A DNA stretch of 64,000 nucleotides from Brevibacillus daliensis (GCF_021245735.1 NZ_JAJISB010000010.1:62001-126000), one strand, 5' to 3'. Shown: positions 24,671 to 33,277, counted from the stretch's first letter. Notes: generated from the letters alone by a model not told the origin. Numbers and translations are program-made.

Positions 24671-25036
24671 AAAAGGAAGATAACAAACACATCATTTAGT
24701 CATCTTTTTCATATTTAAACTATCAGGAATCGATAGTTCCTTTTTTGAAACGGCGATCTTTCTTTTGCACAAAGTTCATTACCAAACGCTACTATCAAGA
24801 TTATAGGAATGGTAGAGATTGCAAATGAAATTAATCATAGAAATGAAGGCAATGGAATTACAATAAACATTCATTATGTGGTTATTTTACATTCTCAACA
24901 AATCCTTCGAATTCATGGTAAAACAATGATTAATTTTTCAAAATGCACCCCTTCAATAGAATCCGAATTCTCAAGAGATTTTTCCAATGTCTACTATAAG
25001 GGGTGCACTTTAACTAATTAGAAGGCTTTTCTTCAT
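24671..25036. other. intergenic region with terminator and a long-loop inverted repeat
   Basis: Holds AACTATC/GATAGTT followed by CCTTTTTT (24718-24746), the terminator of the preceding gene. TGCACCCCTT (24944-24953) and AAGGGGTGCA (24998-25007) form a perfect inverted repeat with a 44 nt loop near the end of the converging DUF898 gene. The 70-codon plus-strand frame at 24809 is not gene-like. Confidence 0.5.
24718..24746 (+). terminator. terminator of the DUF4149-like gene
   Basis: AACTATC (24718-24724) pairs with GATAGTT (24732-24738), followed by CC and six T. Confidence 0.8.
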
Positions 25037-25381
25037 TTATTGAAAAGATGTATGTTTTGTTTTCCATTTCTCAAGTGCAATAAATAACCAGAACGAATAA
25101 ATACCAAAAGTAACAATACATAATAGCCACCACTTAATCCAATTACCAAACAGTCCCATTGCTGTTCCTGAAAATTGAAGTCTTTTCCCTTCAATTACAG
25201 TATGCTCTACCTTCCATTTAAAAACCATGCAAAGTGCCCATGGGAAGCATATTCCAAAAGTACAAACAGTTACAATAAAACCTAATATATTCCATCCTAT
25301 GTATTGCAGTAAACCACCATCAAAATAAGATTGTCCTTTTGAAGTCTCTACATTATAGTTTACATTTACTACTTGCTGCAT
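25037..25381 (-). CDS. DUF898-like membrane protein
   Basis: A 114-residue protein with two predicted helices (IGWNILGFIVTVCTFGICFP and WIKWWLLCIVTFGIYSFWLF) and the soluble motif FDGGLLQYIGW and LQFSGTA typical of the DUF898/YjgN-type family in Firmicutes. ATG at 25381 is preceded by AAGGGGGTG. Single gene. The role of the family is not established. Confidence 0.7.
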   Translation of the reverse strand: MQQVVNVNYNVETSKGQSYFDGGLLQYIGWNILGFIVTVCTFGICFPWALCMVFKWKVEHTVIEGKRLQFSGTAMGLFGNWIKWWLLCIVTFGIYSFWLFIALEKWKTKHTSFQ

Positions 25382-25683
25382 TTTATCACCCCCTTCTATA
25401 TAGTTATATTTTCCTGATAGTGGTACTATGTTCCTTCCAATTATTAAAACATTTATCAATAATACAGTCCATTATACCTATAAGGGGCTTTTATTACTAT
25501 TTACAGGTTCCTGTCCACTTGCCACGTGCAATTCACAGGTCTTTAATAAAATAAAACGCTAATCCCTTTACGAGGATAGCGCCTTTTCGTTGTAAAACAA
25601 AAGTATGAAATTAGATTACACGACATCTAGTTGATCTTCAGTATGGTATTTGCGGTCTGACATTTGATATATCATCTCCTTAC
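25382..25683. other. 300 bp gap; terminator of the SMR pair
   Basis: CGCTAATCC and GGATAGCG (25558-25581) form a stem which on the minus strand is followed by TTTTATTTTATT, so it terminates the two SMR genes. Nothing else is seen. Confidence 0.6.
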
Positions 25684-25998
25684 TTAATTAACCAACTTTA
25701 ACCCCACGACAGAAAAAATAACGCCTAGTATGCACAAAATTCGAATCCAGCTCCTTGATTCTTTAAAGAAAACCATCCCTACAAGCGCAGCACCGATAGT
25801 TCCAATTCCTGTCCAAACAGCATAAGCAGTAGATAGAGGAATTGTTTCCATTGCACGTATGAGTAGCTGGAAGCTAATCATAAAACCTGCTAATAAAATA
25901 ATATTATTTATCCAGTTATTTTTTTCAGCGGTTCTCTTAATTCCAATAACACCTATGACTTCAAATAACCCAGCTAATATAAGAAACATCCAATCCAT
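25684..25998 (-). CDS. small multidrug resistance (SMR) protein, subunit B
   Basis: A 104-residue protein with four helices. The essential membrane glutamate is in LAGLFEVIG near residue 13, and the later motif STAYAVWTGIGTIGA is a family hallmark. It starts one base inside the end of the preceding SMR gene, so the two are translated together and probably form a heterodimeric exporter, as YkkCD and YvdRS do in B. subtilis. Candidate substrates are guanidinium or quaternary cations. Confidence 0.88.
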   Translation of the reverse strand: MDWMFLILAGLFEVIGVIGIKRTAEKNNWINNIILLAGFMISFQLLIRAMETIPLSTAYAVWTGIGTIGAALVGMVFFKESRSWIRILCILGVIFSVVGLKLVN

Positions 25999-26324
25999 TA
26001 GTTTTCACTTCCTTTAGCCGACAACTTCAATCCAACGATACAAGCTAGCAGTAACAAAATGAATGCGATTCTTAATGGACTGACAATACCACCGGAAAAA
26101 ATGATTTCTACCACAGTTGTTCCAATTGTCCCCATTCCGGCAAAGACTGCGTACACCGTGCCTATCGGTAAAACTTTAGTTGCTTTAATAATTAAATCAA
26201 AGCTGGTCAGCAATGAAATGATGACAAGAAAGGTAGGAACCTCTTCATATTTAAATCCGCTTGCCCACACCACTTCTAGTAATCCTGCTATAATCACATA
26301 TATCCAAGCCTTCGTTTCACTCAT
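25998..26324 (-). CDS. SMR protein, Gdx/SugE-like, subunit A
   Basis: A 108-residue four-helix SMR protein. WIYVIIAGLLEVVWASGFK is close to the Gdx (SugE) signature of guanidinium exporters, with Glu in helix 1; GTVYAVFAGMGTIGT is the second hallmark. AAGGGG precedes the ATG. First gene of a two-gene operon. No ykkC guanidine riboswitch was found upstream, so guanidine control is not supported here. Confidence 0.88.
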   Translation of the reverse strand: MSETKAWIYVIIAGLLEVVWASGFKYEEVPTFLVIISLLTSFDLIIKATKVLPIGTVYAVFAGMGTIGTTVVEIIFSGGIVSPLRIAFILLLLACIVGLKLSAKGSEN

Positions 26325-26700
26325 GACTCGCTCCCCTTTTCTTTATTTTCCTCTTCTATTTTTAGGAGGTGCCAATCTATAGTGTTTCGTAGTGGTGTCT
26401 ACTTTTCTCACAGGAATGCTTCACGTATCTTATTTGGGATTCCTGATTTTACTTGCTATCTTATGAAATATTTAATTAAATATAAGTGTGTGGTCAAAAT
26501 ATGGTCATATAAATCCATTTAACAATCCCTTACAATAGTTTCATAATCTTCATATTAATATATACAAATGAAATACATAGGTTAAAGAAAGAATGGAACA
26601 AAAATCGCTTCTATAGCCTTCAATGCAGGATGAAAAAACGCAGGAAGATAACAGAGTAATTTTGTAAAAAAACAAATAATGACCAAGGAGAGGATTTTAG
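26325..26700. other. intergenic region with Nudix fragment and direct-repeat copy
   Basis: Minus-strand 26405-26450 is clearly related to the Nudix gene at 27644-28072 (RNP-x-x-DT-x-SIP with stops), a decayed duplicate. TGGTCAAAATATGGTCA at 26491-26507 is a direct-repeat partner of 27492-27508 and 57423-57439. Confidence 0.5.
26405..26450 (-). pseudogene. fragment of a Nudix hydrolase gene
   Basis: GGAATGCT-CACGTATCT and GGATTCCTG blocks align with the codons for NRNPERDTWSIPGG in the intact Nudix gene 1.5 kb to the right; stops interrupt the frame here. Confidence 0.5.
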
Positions 26701-27444
26701 ATGAGTTTTTTTAAAAAGATATTCGGTGGTAATAACAACGGAGAAAAGTCAAAAGACGGCACTACAATTTACAAATATGAAGAAACAGCTAGTTATGCAC
26801 CGCCAGCTCCAATGGAATATGTAGAAGAAATCGTTGAACATTTTGAAACAGTATTTCCAGGAAGAGAAAGCAGTGTTTTTCATGAGATTGTATCAGATAC
26901 CATACATATTGATGTGAATATTATGGAACCTACAGAAGAAGAGCCATTTTGGGTCTTATATACAAACGGTATGAGTGACTTACCAATGACTATACCAGAT
27001 GAGGTGCTAGAGAATCTTGACGAAAAATTCGATAGAGCGGAAGTTATGATGTTTCTTCCGGCTTCTTGGGAATTGACACAAGAATCGGTAAAGGATGAAA
27101 ATAATTATTGGCCTATCGGGCTGATGAAGCAGATGGCTCGTTTTCCTCACCAGTATAATACCTGGTTGGGATATGGACATACCGTTCCCAATTACCAGGA
27201 CTATGAACCATATGCAAACGGAACTGGTTTAAATGGAGTGGTAATATTCCAGTTAAAAGAGGAGCTCAGTGAAATTACAACAAAGGATGGTAATAAGATA
27301 AATGCCTATTTCTTACTCCCTTTGTATAAAGAGGAAATGGATTATAAATTAGAGCATGGAATGGATGCACTGATGGAGAAATTATCAGAGTTAGGAAATG
27401 ATGTGCTGGTTTTAAATCCGAATAGAAGAAATACTTGCAAGTAG
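26701..27444 (+). CDS. suppressor-of-fused (SUFU) domain protein
   Basis: A 247-residue soluble protein. The SUFU fold is shown by VEEIVEHFETVFPG, HIDVNIMEPTEEEPFWVLYT and TNGMSDLPM in order, then LPASWEL and WPIGLMKQMARFPHQ. In bacteria this domain often serves as an immunity protein against polymorphic toxins or is encoded alone. AAGGAGAGG precedes the ATG. Flanked by direct repeats (26491 and 27492), followed by a strong terminator; no toxin gene is adjacent. It may be a stand-alone immunity cassette; that is inference. Confidence 0.85.
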   Translation: MSFFKKIFGGNNNGEKSKDGTTIYKYEETASYAPPAPMEYVEEIVEHFETVFPGRESSVFHEIVSDTIHIDVNIMEPTEEEPFWVLYTNGMSDLPMTIPDEVLENLDEKFDRAEVMMFLPASWELTQESVKDENNYWPIGLMKQMARFPHQYNTWLGYGHTVPNYQDYEPYANGTGLNGVVIFQLKEELSEITTKDGNKINAYFLLPLYKEEMDYKLEHGMDALMEKLSELGNDVLVLNPNRRNTCK

Positions 27445-27491
27445 TTACGTTAACTATCAGGAATAGGAGATTCTATTATTTAATATTGTAG

Positions 27492-27630
27492 TGGTCATAA
27501 TGTAGTCAATTCCCTGATTCCATATAATCCACAAAACAAAAAGAGGCTGTCCTTCAAACATTTTCTTGGCTATTGGGACAGCCCCTTTTTCCATTTACTT
27601 CAATGTAAGCAAAGTCACACTCTCCACATG
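27492..27630. repeat. composite repeat unit A (TGGTCA repeat, terminator, rlmCD-tail-like sequence)
   Basis: TGGTCATAATGTAGTCA, CCTGATTCCAT and ACAAAACAAAAA, a hairpin (AGGCTGTCC 27544-27552 with GGACAGCC 27576-27583, then T5: terminator of the SUFU gene), and TCAATGTAAGCAAAG plus CACTCTCCACATG ending at 27630. The same order of elements occurs at 57423-57531 with a different hairpin. Read on the minus strand the last part codes H-V-E-S-V-x-L-L-T-L-K-stop, like the end of RlmCD proteins. Confidence 0.6.
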
Positions 27631-27643
27631 AAAGGGCTGTTAG

Positions 27644-28072
27644 TTAGCGGTTGCTTCGGTTCAGCAAATGATCGATAGCAGGCAAAGTGAAACACGCTAG
27701 GTTCGTAGGCAGTTGATCAAGGCTAAACCATTTCATATCTGCAATTGCCCCGTCTGGCTCCATATTGCAAGCTTCTCCACTCTTTACGTTCACTTCATAT
27801 ATGGCTGAGACCCAGTGTTCCTCACTCTCAGGTCGAATCGTTTCCGCCATGCAAAGTAAACCCTTTACCTCAACCTCGAGATTCACCTCTTCTTTAATTT
27901 CTCTAATGACACAATCCTCGAGATTTTCGTAGGGGTCAATCTTGCCCCCGGGAATGCTCCACGTATCTCTTTCTGGATTCCTGTTTCTCAGTACCAATAA
28001 AATTTCATTTTGCTCGTTAAAAATAACTGCCCCTATGCCCAAACGGGGGAGTACAGTATTTTGAGTTATCAT
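27644..28072 (-). CDS. Nudix hydrolase
   Basis: A 142-residue hydrolase for nucleoside diphosphate-linked substrates. The Nudix box is complete: GGKIDPYENLEDCVIREIKE then EVNLEV (G-x5-E-x7-REUxEExxU), giving the Mg2+ site. The N-terminus LGIGAVIFNEQNEILLVLRN is typical of MutT/NADH-type members. AAAGGA lies about 12 nt before the ATG. A degraded partial copy is at 26405. Substrate cannot be told. Confidence 0.88.
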   Translation of the reverse strand: MITQNTVLPRLGIGAVIFNEQNEILLVLRNRNPERDTWSIPGGKIDPYENLEDCVIREIKEEVNLEVEVKGLLCMAETIRPESEEHWVSAIYEVNVKSGEACNMEPDGAIADMKWFSLDQLPTNLACFTLPAIDHLLNRSNR

Positions 28073-28177
28073 GATTCATCCATTTCCTTTCTTATCAGCA
28101 AAGGCATACACTTCTTGAACTATTTATCGATAATGGATAAAAGTTGCAAAGGTTACCTTTCTCAATATAGGCTGTAG

Positions 28178-28927
28178 CTACCAATTAATCGTTTCAACAA
28201 TCTTAATAACCTCTTCTTCTAAAACTTCACTAAACTTGCTTTCCTCATCACTAGTACGATTAAATGTAGAAACAATCATTTTCCAATTATTCTTCTCAAT
28301 GTAAACATAGTAGCCGTTCATATCGTGTATACCTAACAACCTTGCAGGTTCACCATTAATAATAACTTCTTTATCTATTGCAGTACCATCTCTTGTCTCT
28401 GCCGTAAATTTTGGCTTTTCTTCAACAGTATTAGTTGCGATTACTGTATAATTTCTTTCTTTAGTTTGAAGGTTATAATTATAAGCATAGAATTTACCTT
28501 CTTCATCTATATTTACTCTATATTCTTTCTCTTCTGTACTCTTTTCCTCTATTAGTAATTGTTGAGGGAAAGGGATTTTCATATTATAAGTTCTTTCCAT
28601 TGTTTCTAGTGAACTATAGTTTTCCGTACCGTACCCGGCTACTCCCCATGACCAACCTACATTAATCTCTTCATTATTTTTAGTTTTTTCAAATTTAGTG
28701 TATTCAAATAATCCCTCAAATAATGCATTAACCGGAGGAGACAGTAATAATACAAATGCTAGTACAGAAACGAGTGCCATTGAAACAAGTGGCTTTTTAT
28801 AACTTGTTCTATGCTTTTTATTATTTGCTTTATCCGAAATATCTTGAAAAGTAACAGATGGATGTAATCCATCTAAATTCCTTTGAAACGTACGCTTTAT
28901 TTCTGAGCCATTTGAGTTTTCTTTCAT
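28178..28927 (-). CDS. anti-sigma factor, membrane-anchored (partner of the ECF sigma)
   Basis: A 249-residue type II membrane protein: about 47 cytoplasmic residues, one helix (LVSMALVSVLAFVLLLSPP), and an extracytoplasmic domain of about 180 residues ending in a lipoprotein-free sensor-like fold (PARLLGIHDMNGYYVYIEKNNW). Directly follows the sigma gene (stop and start adjacent, GGAGG within the sigma 3' end), the standard arrangement for ECF sigma and anti-sigma. No zinc-binding HxxxCxxC motif is seen. It should hold the sigma factor until an envelope signal is sensed. Confidence 0.78.
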   Translation of the reverse strand: MKENSNGSEIKRTFQRNLDGLHPSVTFQDISDKANNKKHRTSYKKPLVSMALVSVLAFVLLLSPPVNALFEGLFEYTKFEKTKNNEEINVGWSWGVAGYGTENYSSLETMERTYNMKIPFPQQLLIEEKSTEEKEYRVNIDEEGKFYAYNYNLQTKERNYTVIATNTVEEKPKFTAETRDGTAIDKEVIINGEPARLLGIHDMNGYYVYIEKNNWKMIVSTFNRTSDEESKFSEVLEEEVIKIVETINW

Positions 28928-29464
28928 TTAAACGTCCTCCTTTAATTTTTGTTCAATTTGAAAAAAATCTTTTTCAGAAATACTTTTTCTTAATTTTGTT
29001 AATGCGTAATTAAGCCTAGATTTACAAGTACCTAGAGGAATTTCTAAAGAATTGGCGACTTCCTCAAGCGTTAATTCCGAATAAAAATGAAGGATGATGA
29101 CTTCTTTGCTTTTGTGTGGTAACAGATTTATTACGCTCCACAGTTCATCTTTCCGCTCATTCTTCAATATCTTAGTTTCAACCTCTTCTTCAGAGAAATT
29201 TGAAGTAAAGCCAACAAGATTTAATAATTTTTGTTTACGTATCATATTTCTAGTTATGTTTATTGTTATTCTATAAATCCACGGTTCAATTGGCTTTGTG
29301 GGATCATACAAATGAAACTTTTTTATCATACGAATAAATGTTTCTTGTGTTATGTCATCAGCCATAGATTTTGATTTTGTTAGGAAGTAAGCAGTTCTAT
29401 ACACTAAGGAAGAATGTTTATTGAATATTCCCTCAATACTTCTATTTACAGTATTCTCATTCAC
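28928..29464 (-). CDS. ECF sigma-70 family RNA polymerase sigma factor
   Basis: A 178-residue sigma factor. Region 2 (LVYRTAYFLTKSKSMADDIT-QETFIRMIKKFHLYD) binds the -10 element and core polymerase; region 4 (LPHKSKEVIILHFYSELTLEEVANSLEIPLGTCKSRL) binds -35. GTG start at 29464, 7 nt after GGAGG. Coupled to the anti-sigma gene. The signal and regulon are unknown. Confidence 0.92.
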   Translation of the reverse strand: MNENTVNRSIEGIFNKHSSLVYRTAYFLTKSKSMADDITQETFIRMIKKFHLYDPTKPIEPWIYRITINITRNMIRKQKLLNLVGFTSNFSEEEVETKILKNERKDELWSVINLLPHKSKEVIILHFYSELTLEEVANSLEIPLGTCKSRLNYALTKLRKSISEKDFFQIEQKLKEDV

Positions 29465-29574
29465 TCGAGTACCTCCTCTCTTTTTTGTTTCACCCTATAT
29501 ACACTTGAGAATGAAAAACAGTTCGGTTTTTCAAATTCTCCACCATAAAACTCTATCACTTTTCTACTATCAAA

Positions 29575-29616
29575 AACTAAGAAGCATAAGCGCTTTCGCG
29601 TTTATGCTTCTTAGTT
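29575..29616. terminator. bidirectional hairpin upstream of the ECF gene
   Basis: AACTAAGAAGCATAA and TTATGCTTCTTAGTT are perfect complements around GCGCTTTCGCGT. It separates the adenylyltransferase/repeat B side from the ECF promoter. Confidence 0.65.
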
Positions 29617-29664
29617 TCGTAATATTGGTAAAAGGCTATTTTTCAAATATTCCTCACCAGAAAA

Positions 29665-29735
29665 GCCACACTCTCCACATGTGATAAGGTGACAGGGAGT
29701 ATAAAACTTTAACCGAAGGAATGGCATTTTTTGCT
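29665..29735. repeat. rlmCD-tail-like repeat, copy B
   Basis: GCCACACTCTCCACATGTG at 29665-29683 continues with GACAGG-AGTA and GGAATGGCAT, matching copy E at 40434-40510 over about 75 bp. Minus-strand reading gives H-S-F ... L-P-V-x-x-x-H-V-E-S-V. It lies directly after the adenylyltransferase gene. Confidence 0.55.
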
Positions 29736-29744
29736 CAATAACAT

Positions 29745-30626
29745 TCAATATATTCCTTTTGCATCAACAGGCAATTCCCTAACATCCTTAAGATAATTAG
29801 TCATGTTAGTGTCATCCTTGACTTCATATGTATACCGAAAATACTCAGCGACATCTTTGGCTAGAGCCCTAAATAATTCACAGGCTGTGAATACTGAATT
29901 CCACATATTATCATAATTGCTGTCCGAATAGGTTGCCTTGTACATATCCCAATAAGACTCAGGAAGATACCTTTTAAAATATTTGCCCATTTTTCCTGTG
30001 GAGATTTGAAAATCATATTTTATGCCGACCCACCAAGAAATCATCTCATCCAATTGCTCTCTAACAACGTATTCAAACATTTGCTTGGCATACGGCAATT
30101 CATCACGCCAAATTCCTTTTGCGACATTTTGCAAACACCACCAAAATTCATTGCAACAACTCATGAATAATGGTTCGGTAGGCTTTTTTACATGATAGTC
30201 AATATCTGTAGGGCCAGGAATGCTTGGTAAGCAGTTGTCCTTATCCAATAATGGAAGTGTCAATTTATCGCTAATGTACCCTTCAATCATTGATTCTTTT
30301 GTTTCAATGTGAAGGTCAATACGATTTCCATCTGTAAATAGCATTAAATATCCGTAAGACCGAGTAAAATCCATATCTATACCTATGGATTGGTCATTTT
30401 TATCAGGTTCTTGTATCATAAGCAGTTCACCAAAAATGTTTGTCCATTTTTCATCAGTAATAAATGAGGTTGTTTCTGTTACCACATAAACAATATCATA
30501 ATCCTGAAAAATGTCCGTGGGAGCATGAGGATTGGTACGCGAGCCGTTCATATACACCGCACGAATTCGCTCATCCTGTTTAGCTACTCCTACTATCAAA
30601 TCAAACATTTCTTTCTCGCTTCTCAC
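29745..30626 (-). CDS. aminoglycoside 6-adenylyltransferase (AadK-like)
   Basis: A 293-residue enzyme of the ANT(6) family, which inactivates streptomycin by adding AMP at position 6. The nucleotidyltransferase site is seen in YMNGSRTNPHAPTDIFQDYD and VVTETTSF, with DLHIETKES as the third acidic segment; WWVGIKYDFQISTGKMGKYF is a family block. GTG start, 8 nt after GGGGG. Chromosomal AadK copies are common in Bacillales. Complete length; likely functional. Confidence 0.92.
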   Translation of the reverse strand: MRSEKEMFDLIVGVAKQDERIRAVYMNGSRTNPHAPTDIFQDYDIVYVVTETTSFITDEKWTNIFGELLMIQEPDKNDQSIGIDMDFTRSYGYLMLFTDGNRIDLHIETKESMIEGYISDKLTLPLLDKDNCLPSIPGPTDIDYHVKKPTEPLFMSCCNEFWWCLQNVAKGIWRDELPYAKQMFEYVVREQLDEMISWWVGIKYDFQISTGKMGKYFKRYLPESYWDMYKATYSDSNYDNMWNSVFTACELFRALAKDVAEYFRYTYEVKDDTNMTNYLKDVRELPVDAKGIY

Positions 30627-30722
30627 ATTCAGTTCCCCCCAATAACTTCAAATATGCCAAACATAACATAGCACAATTAGGATATTTTTACTTGCAGATT
30701 CTCCTTTGATGGGTATACCTAG

Positions 30723-32120
30723 TTAGTAACTTGAAAAAGTTAGTTTGGCTGTTGTACCTCTACCCAGCTCAGATGAAAAGCTCAGCTCTGCCCCATGATT
30801 AACTGCAATCTGCTTGCAAAGCGTTAAGCCTAATCCCGCTCCGCCACCAGAGCGACTGCGAGAAGAATCTACTCGATAGAATGCCTCTGTAATCCGAACG
30901 AGATGATCCTGCGTCATTCCCTTACCGTTATCCTGAACAAATATCACCTTATGTCCATTCTCTAGACTAGCGATCAGCTTGATGACTCCGTCCCGATCAC
31001 ATGCTTTCATCGCATTATCGATCAAATTAATGAGCAGTATGTGCATAAGGTCAGCATCGCAAAACAACGTGTCAAAGCGATACTCATAGGTAATCTGAAT
31101 ATTTTGTTCTGCTGCCTTCATGGATAGAGATTGCTCGACCTCACGAACCAGCTCCCCCATACTAACCTCGCTCATCTCAAGCTTATTTCCCCGAAGAGTT
31201 GCCATATCCAGCAAACGATAAGCGATATTCTGAAGTCTACGGCTCTCAGACATAATGTAATTGGTCGCAAATAGCTTATCCTCTTCTGTGCGAACGACCT
31301 TCTGAATATATTCCGCATATCCGTAAATGGTGGTTAGAGGTGTTCGGAGCTCATGGGCCAAATTATCTACAAATTGCTGTTTCTGTTCCGCAGCTGTAGC
31401 CAGCTGCTGTATCTGGCTCTGAATTTCCTCCGCCATATGATTGAAGCTTTGTGCCATTTCGGAAAGCTCATCATGACCGGATACCGGAAGCCTGGTTTCA
31501 TATGCACCAGCCGCGATATTGCGGGAGGTTTGAGAAATCTGCGCTAGGGGCTTGAATATTCGATTAAGCAATAAAAGAAGACCGAAAGCAAGCAAACTGG
31601 AAAGAATCAATCCTGCGAATAACAGCATATTTTTCATTTGTTCCCATGCGATGATGGCATCTGTCGTATCATAAAGATAGGCCATTGTATAATAATCATA
31701 GGGCGCAGGAAACTTCCCCGAAACCATTATATAGGTGCGGCCATCTGATTTTTGTATTGAAACCAGACGATTTCCGTCCTCCGGCGGTTCCGAAAAACTG
31801 CTCGGCAATACGATTTCCTTCCGATTGGAATAGACAAGCTGATTGCCCTTGTAAAGCATCAAGCTAACCTTCTTATCTCCGGACAGATGACTGTATGGCT
31901 GGAGCAGAGAGCCTAAAGAGTCCTCAATATCAATTCCTCGGCTTTCCACTGCATGAAAATCCTTTAGTAGCGCAGATGTGATGAAATAGTGTTCGCCCAA
32001 GCTTCTTTCTTCTGCACGATGAACGGTATCTTTAAACGTCGTGACAGAAATGATTACTATTCCAAGATTGAAGGAGAACAGAAAAAGCACAAGGGTTGTT
32101 AAAAAGGTGCGGTATTTCAT
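30723..32120 (-). CDS. sensor histidine kinase
   Basis: A 465-residue transmembrane kinase: helix near the N-terminus (TFLTTLVLFLFSFNLGIVII), about 130 residue extracytoplasmic sensor, second helix (MLLFAGLILSSLLAFGLLLLL), HAMP linker, H-box DNLAHELRTPLTTIYGY with the phosphorylated His, N-box LINLIDNAMKAC, G1 VQDNGKGM and G2 GGAGLGL. Its ATG overlaps by four bases the stop of a response-regulator remnant (32117-32218). The intact regulator of the locus is now 1.3 kb upstream (33392). The sensed signal is unknown. Confidence 0.93.
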   Translation of the reverse strand: MKYRTFLTTLVLFLFSFNLGIVIISVTTFKDTVHRAEERSLGEHYFITSALLKDFHAVESRGIDIEDSLGSLLQPYSHLSGDKKVSLMLYKGNQLVYSNRKEIVLPSSFSEPPEDGNRLVSIQKSDGRTYIMVSGKFPAPYDYYTMAYLYDTTDAIIAWEQMKNMLLFAGLILSSLLAFGLLLLLNRIFKPLAQISQTSRNIAAGAYETRLPVSGHDELSEMAQSFNHMAEEIQSQIQQLATAAEQKQQFVDNLAHELRTPLTTIYGYAEYIQKVVRTEEDKLFATNYIMSESRRLQNIAYRLLDMATLRGNKLEMSEVSMGELVREVEQSLSMKAAEQNIQITYEYRFDTLFCDADLMHILLINLIDNAMKACDRDGVIKLIASLENGHKVIFVQDNGKGMTQDHLVRITEAFYRVDSSRSRSGGGAGLGLTLCKQIAVNHGAELSFSSELGRGTTAKLTFSSY

Positions 32121-32218
32121 AGGCTTGCCTTCAAGCGGTAACCCAACTCGCAGGAAGTTTTTATCCTATACTTCCCGCAAAATTTTTTCCGCAGCTTTTG
32201 CAAGTGTATGGCTGCCAA
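32117..32218 (-). pseudogene. C-terminal remnant of an OmpR-family response regulator
   Basis: Starting at a TTG after AAGAGGTG, 33 residues read AIHLQKLRKKFCGKYRIKTS and ELGYRLKASL. They align directly with VHIQKLRKKLDMECRIKTVY and MGYRLEV at the end of the intact regulator at 33392-34039. The receiver domain and most of the winged helix are missing. The ATGA overlap with the kinase gene is kept, so this is the ruin of the kinase's original partner. Confidence 0.75.
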
Positions 32219-32259
32219 AATGATTCACCTCTTTTTTATAACCATATTACAATTGTTTT

Positions 32260-32276
32260 GTTATAGAGTTGTAAAA
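32260..32276 (-). promoter_or_regulatory. direct-repeat box 1 (TTACAAC, 11 bp period)
   Basis: Minus strand TTTTACAACTCTATAAC: TTACAAC-N4-TAACAAA, 42 bp before the regulator remnant. Same form as boxes at 33278-33297 and 34071-34091. Confidence 0.55.
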
Positions 32277-32331
32277 TGGGTGTTGTCGCAAATGAAGCGG
32301 ATTCGCGTTTATTTGATCACGTAGACCGTAT

Positions 32332-33201
32332 TCAATCGTGGAAAGCCGCCAAAATTGTGGCGGCTTGAGGGCTCTTTAGATCCTTAGTTTGGTTCGTTTT
32401 AAGGGCTGGATGCTCCTGCATGAGCTTTGCACCGTATTCTTGGATGTACTTCATTTCCGAATTATATGTTATTTCGATCAGCGCCTTATCCTTTCGGGAA
32501 AGATACATATTAGCAATCTCCCCATTTTCGCCCATGATCTGAATGCCCATATTCGGATCATTATTGGGGCCATTACCCTGGGCTTGGTATTCAACCGACT
32601 TGACTGGGCTGTGAACAACATTATATTTCTCTGCCAGTTTTTTTGCTACCGCAACATATTCTTGCGGGTTTTTATTAAGCGCCTCATCAAAGTCAGGAGC
32701 TTTTTCATCGAACCATCTTTTACGGTTTATGCAAAATATTTCTCCTGTTACAGAGTCCACTGTGAAGTAATAACTAAGCTTGTCGTTGATGTGAACATCA
32801 GCGTACCATTTCGATCGGGGAAGGGCGTCGATTGGCTTTTGGTAGCCCATTTCAATCACTTGACCCTCCATGCTCTGGCCAAATATTTCCCAAAGAGCCT
32901 GCGCGCCGATTTCCGCTGCATCTTCTTTTGTCATATCCTTGCTAGTTAGCTTTTGTGAGCCAATTGCTTTGACCGTATAATTTGCTTTTTTGTAGCCTCC
33001 CGGCAAGCTGTTTTGTGTAGCTTGGGATGAAGTGGTTGTATAATTAGCATAGCTTGTAGGGATCGTTTCCGTTTTTTTGAATTCCGACGCCGTCACTGCA
33101 TGTATGAATCCCTGGAACAGTAACGTGCTTGCCCCAATGACCACTACAGCCGCCAATATGGTTTTCTTAAAGCCTTTCCTTTCCAATCTATTTGCCTTCA
33201 T
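32332..33201 (-). CDS. exported PepSY-like protein of the two-component locus
   Basis: A 289-residue protein with a signal-anchor (KKTILAAVVVIGASTLLFQGFIHAV, residues about 13-37) and an extracytoplasmic region containing EDAAEIGAQALWEIFGQ and YYFTVDSVTGEIFCINRKRW, in the style of PepSY/YcdB domains that follow two-component systems. GGAGAG precedes the ATG. It lies between the response regulator and the kinase on the same strand and has a TTACAAC direct-repeat box upstream, so it is probably controlled by the regulator. A role as a signal modulator or protease inhibitor is inference. Confidence 0.65.
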   Translation of the reverse strand: MKANRLERKGFKKTILAAVVVIGASTLLFQGFIHAVTASEFKKTETIPTSYANYTTTSSQATQNSLPGGYKKANYTVKAIGSQKLTSKDMTKEDAAEIGAQALWEIFGQSMEGQVIEMGYQKPIDALPRSKWYADVHINDKLSYYFTVDSVTGEIFCINRKRWFDEKAPDFDEALNKNPQEYVAVAKKLAEKYNVVHSPVKSVEYQAQGNGPNNDPNMGIQIMGENGEIANMYLSRKDKALIEITYNSEMKYIQEYGAKLMQEHPALKTNQTKDLKSPQAATILAAFHD

Positions 33202-33277
33202 CTGAATCTCTCCTTCATAGTTTATTTGTGATCACACTACGCAGTATAAAATTGGCAGATTATAGAATGATCATCAA

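Noticed and set aside
24809-25021. 70-codon plus-strand frame
   Set aside because: No ribosome site, ends in an inverted repeat, no family resemblance.
26325-26460. Possible ykkC guanidine riboswitch before the SMR genes
   Set aside because: The stem seen there is a Nudix gene fragment; none of the conserved guanidine-I motifs is present.
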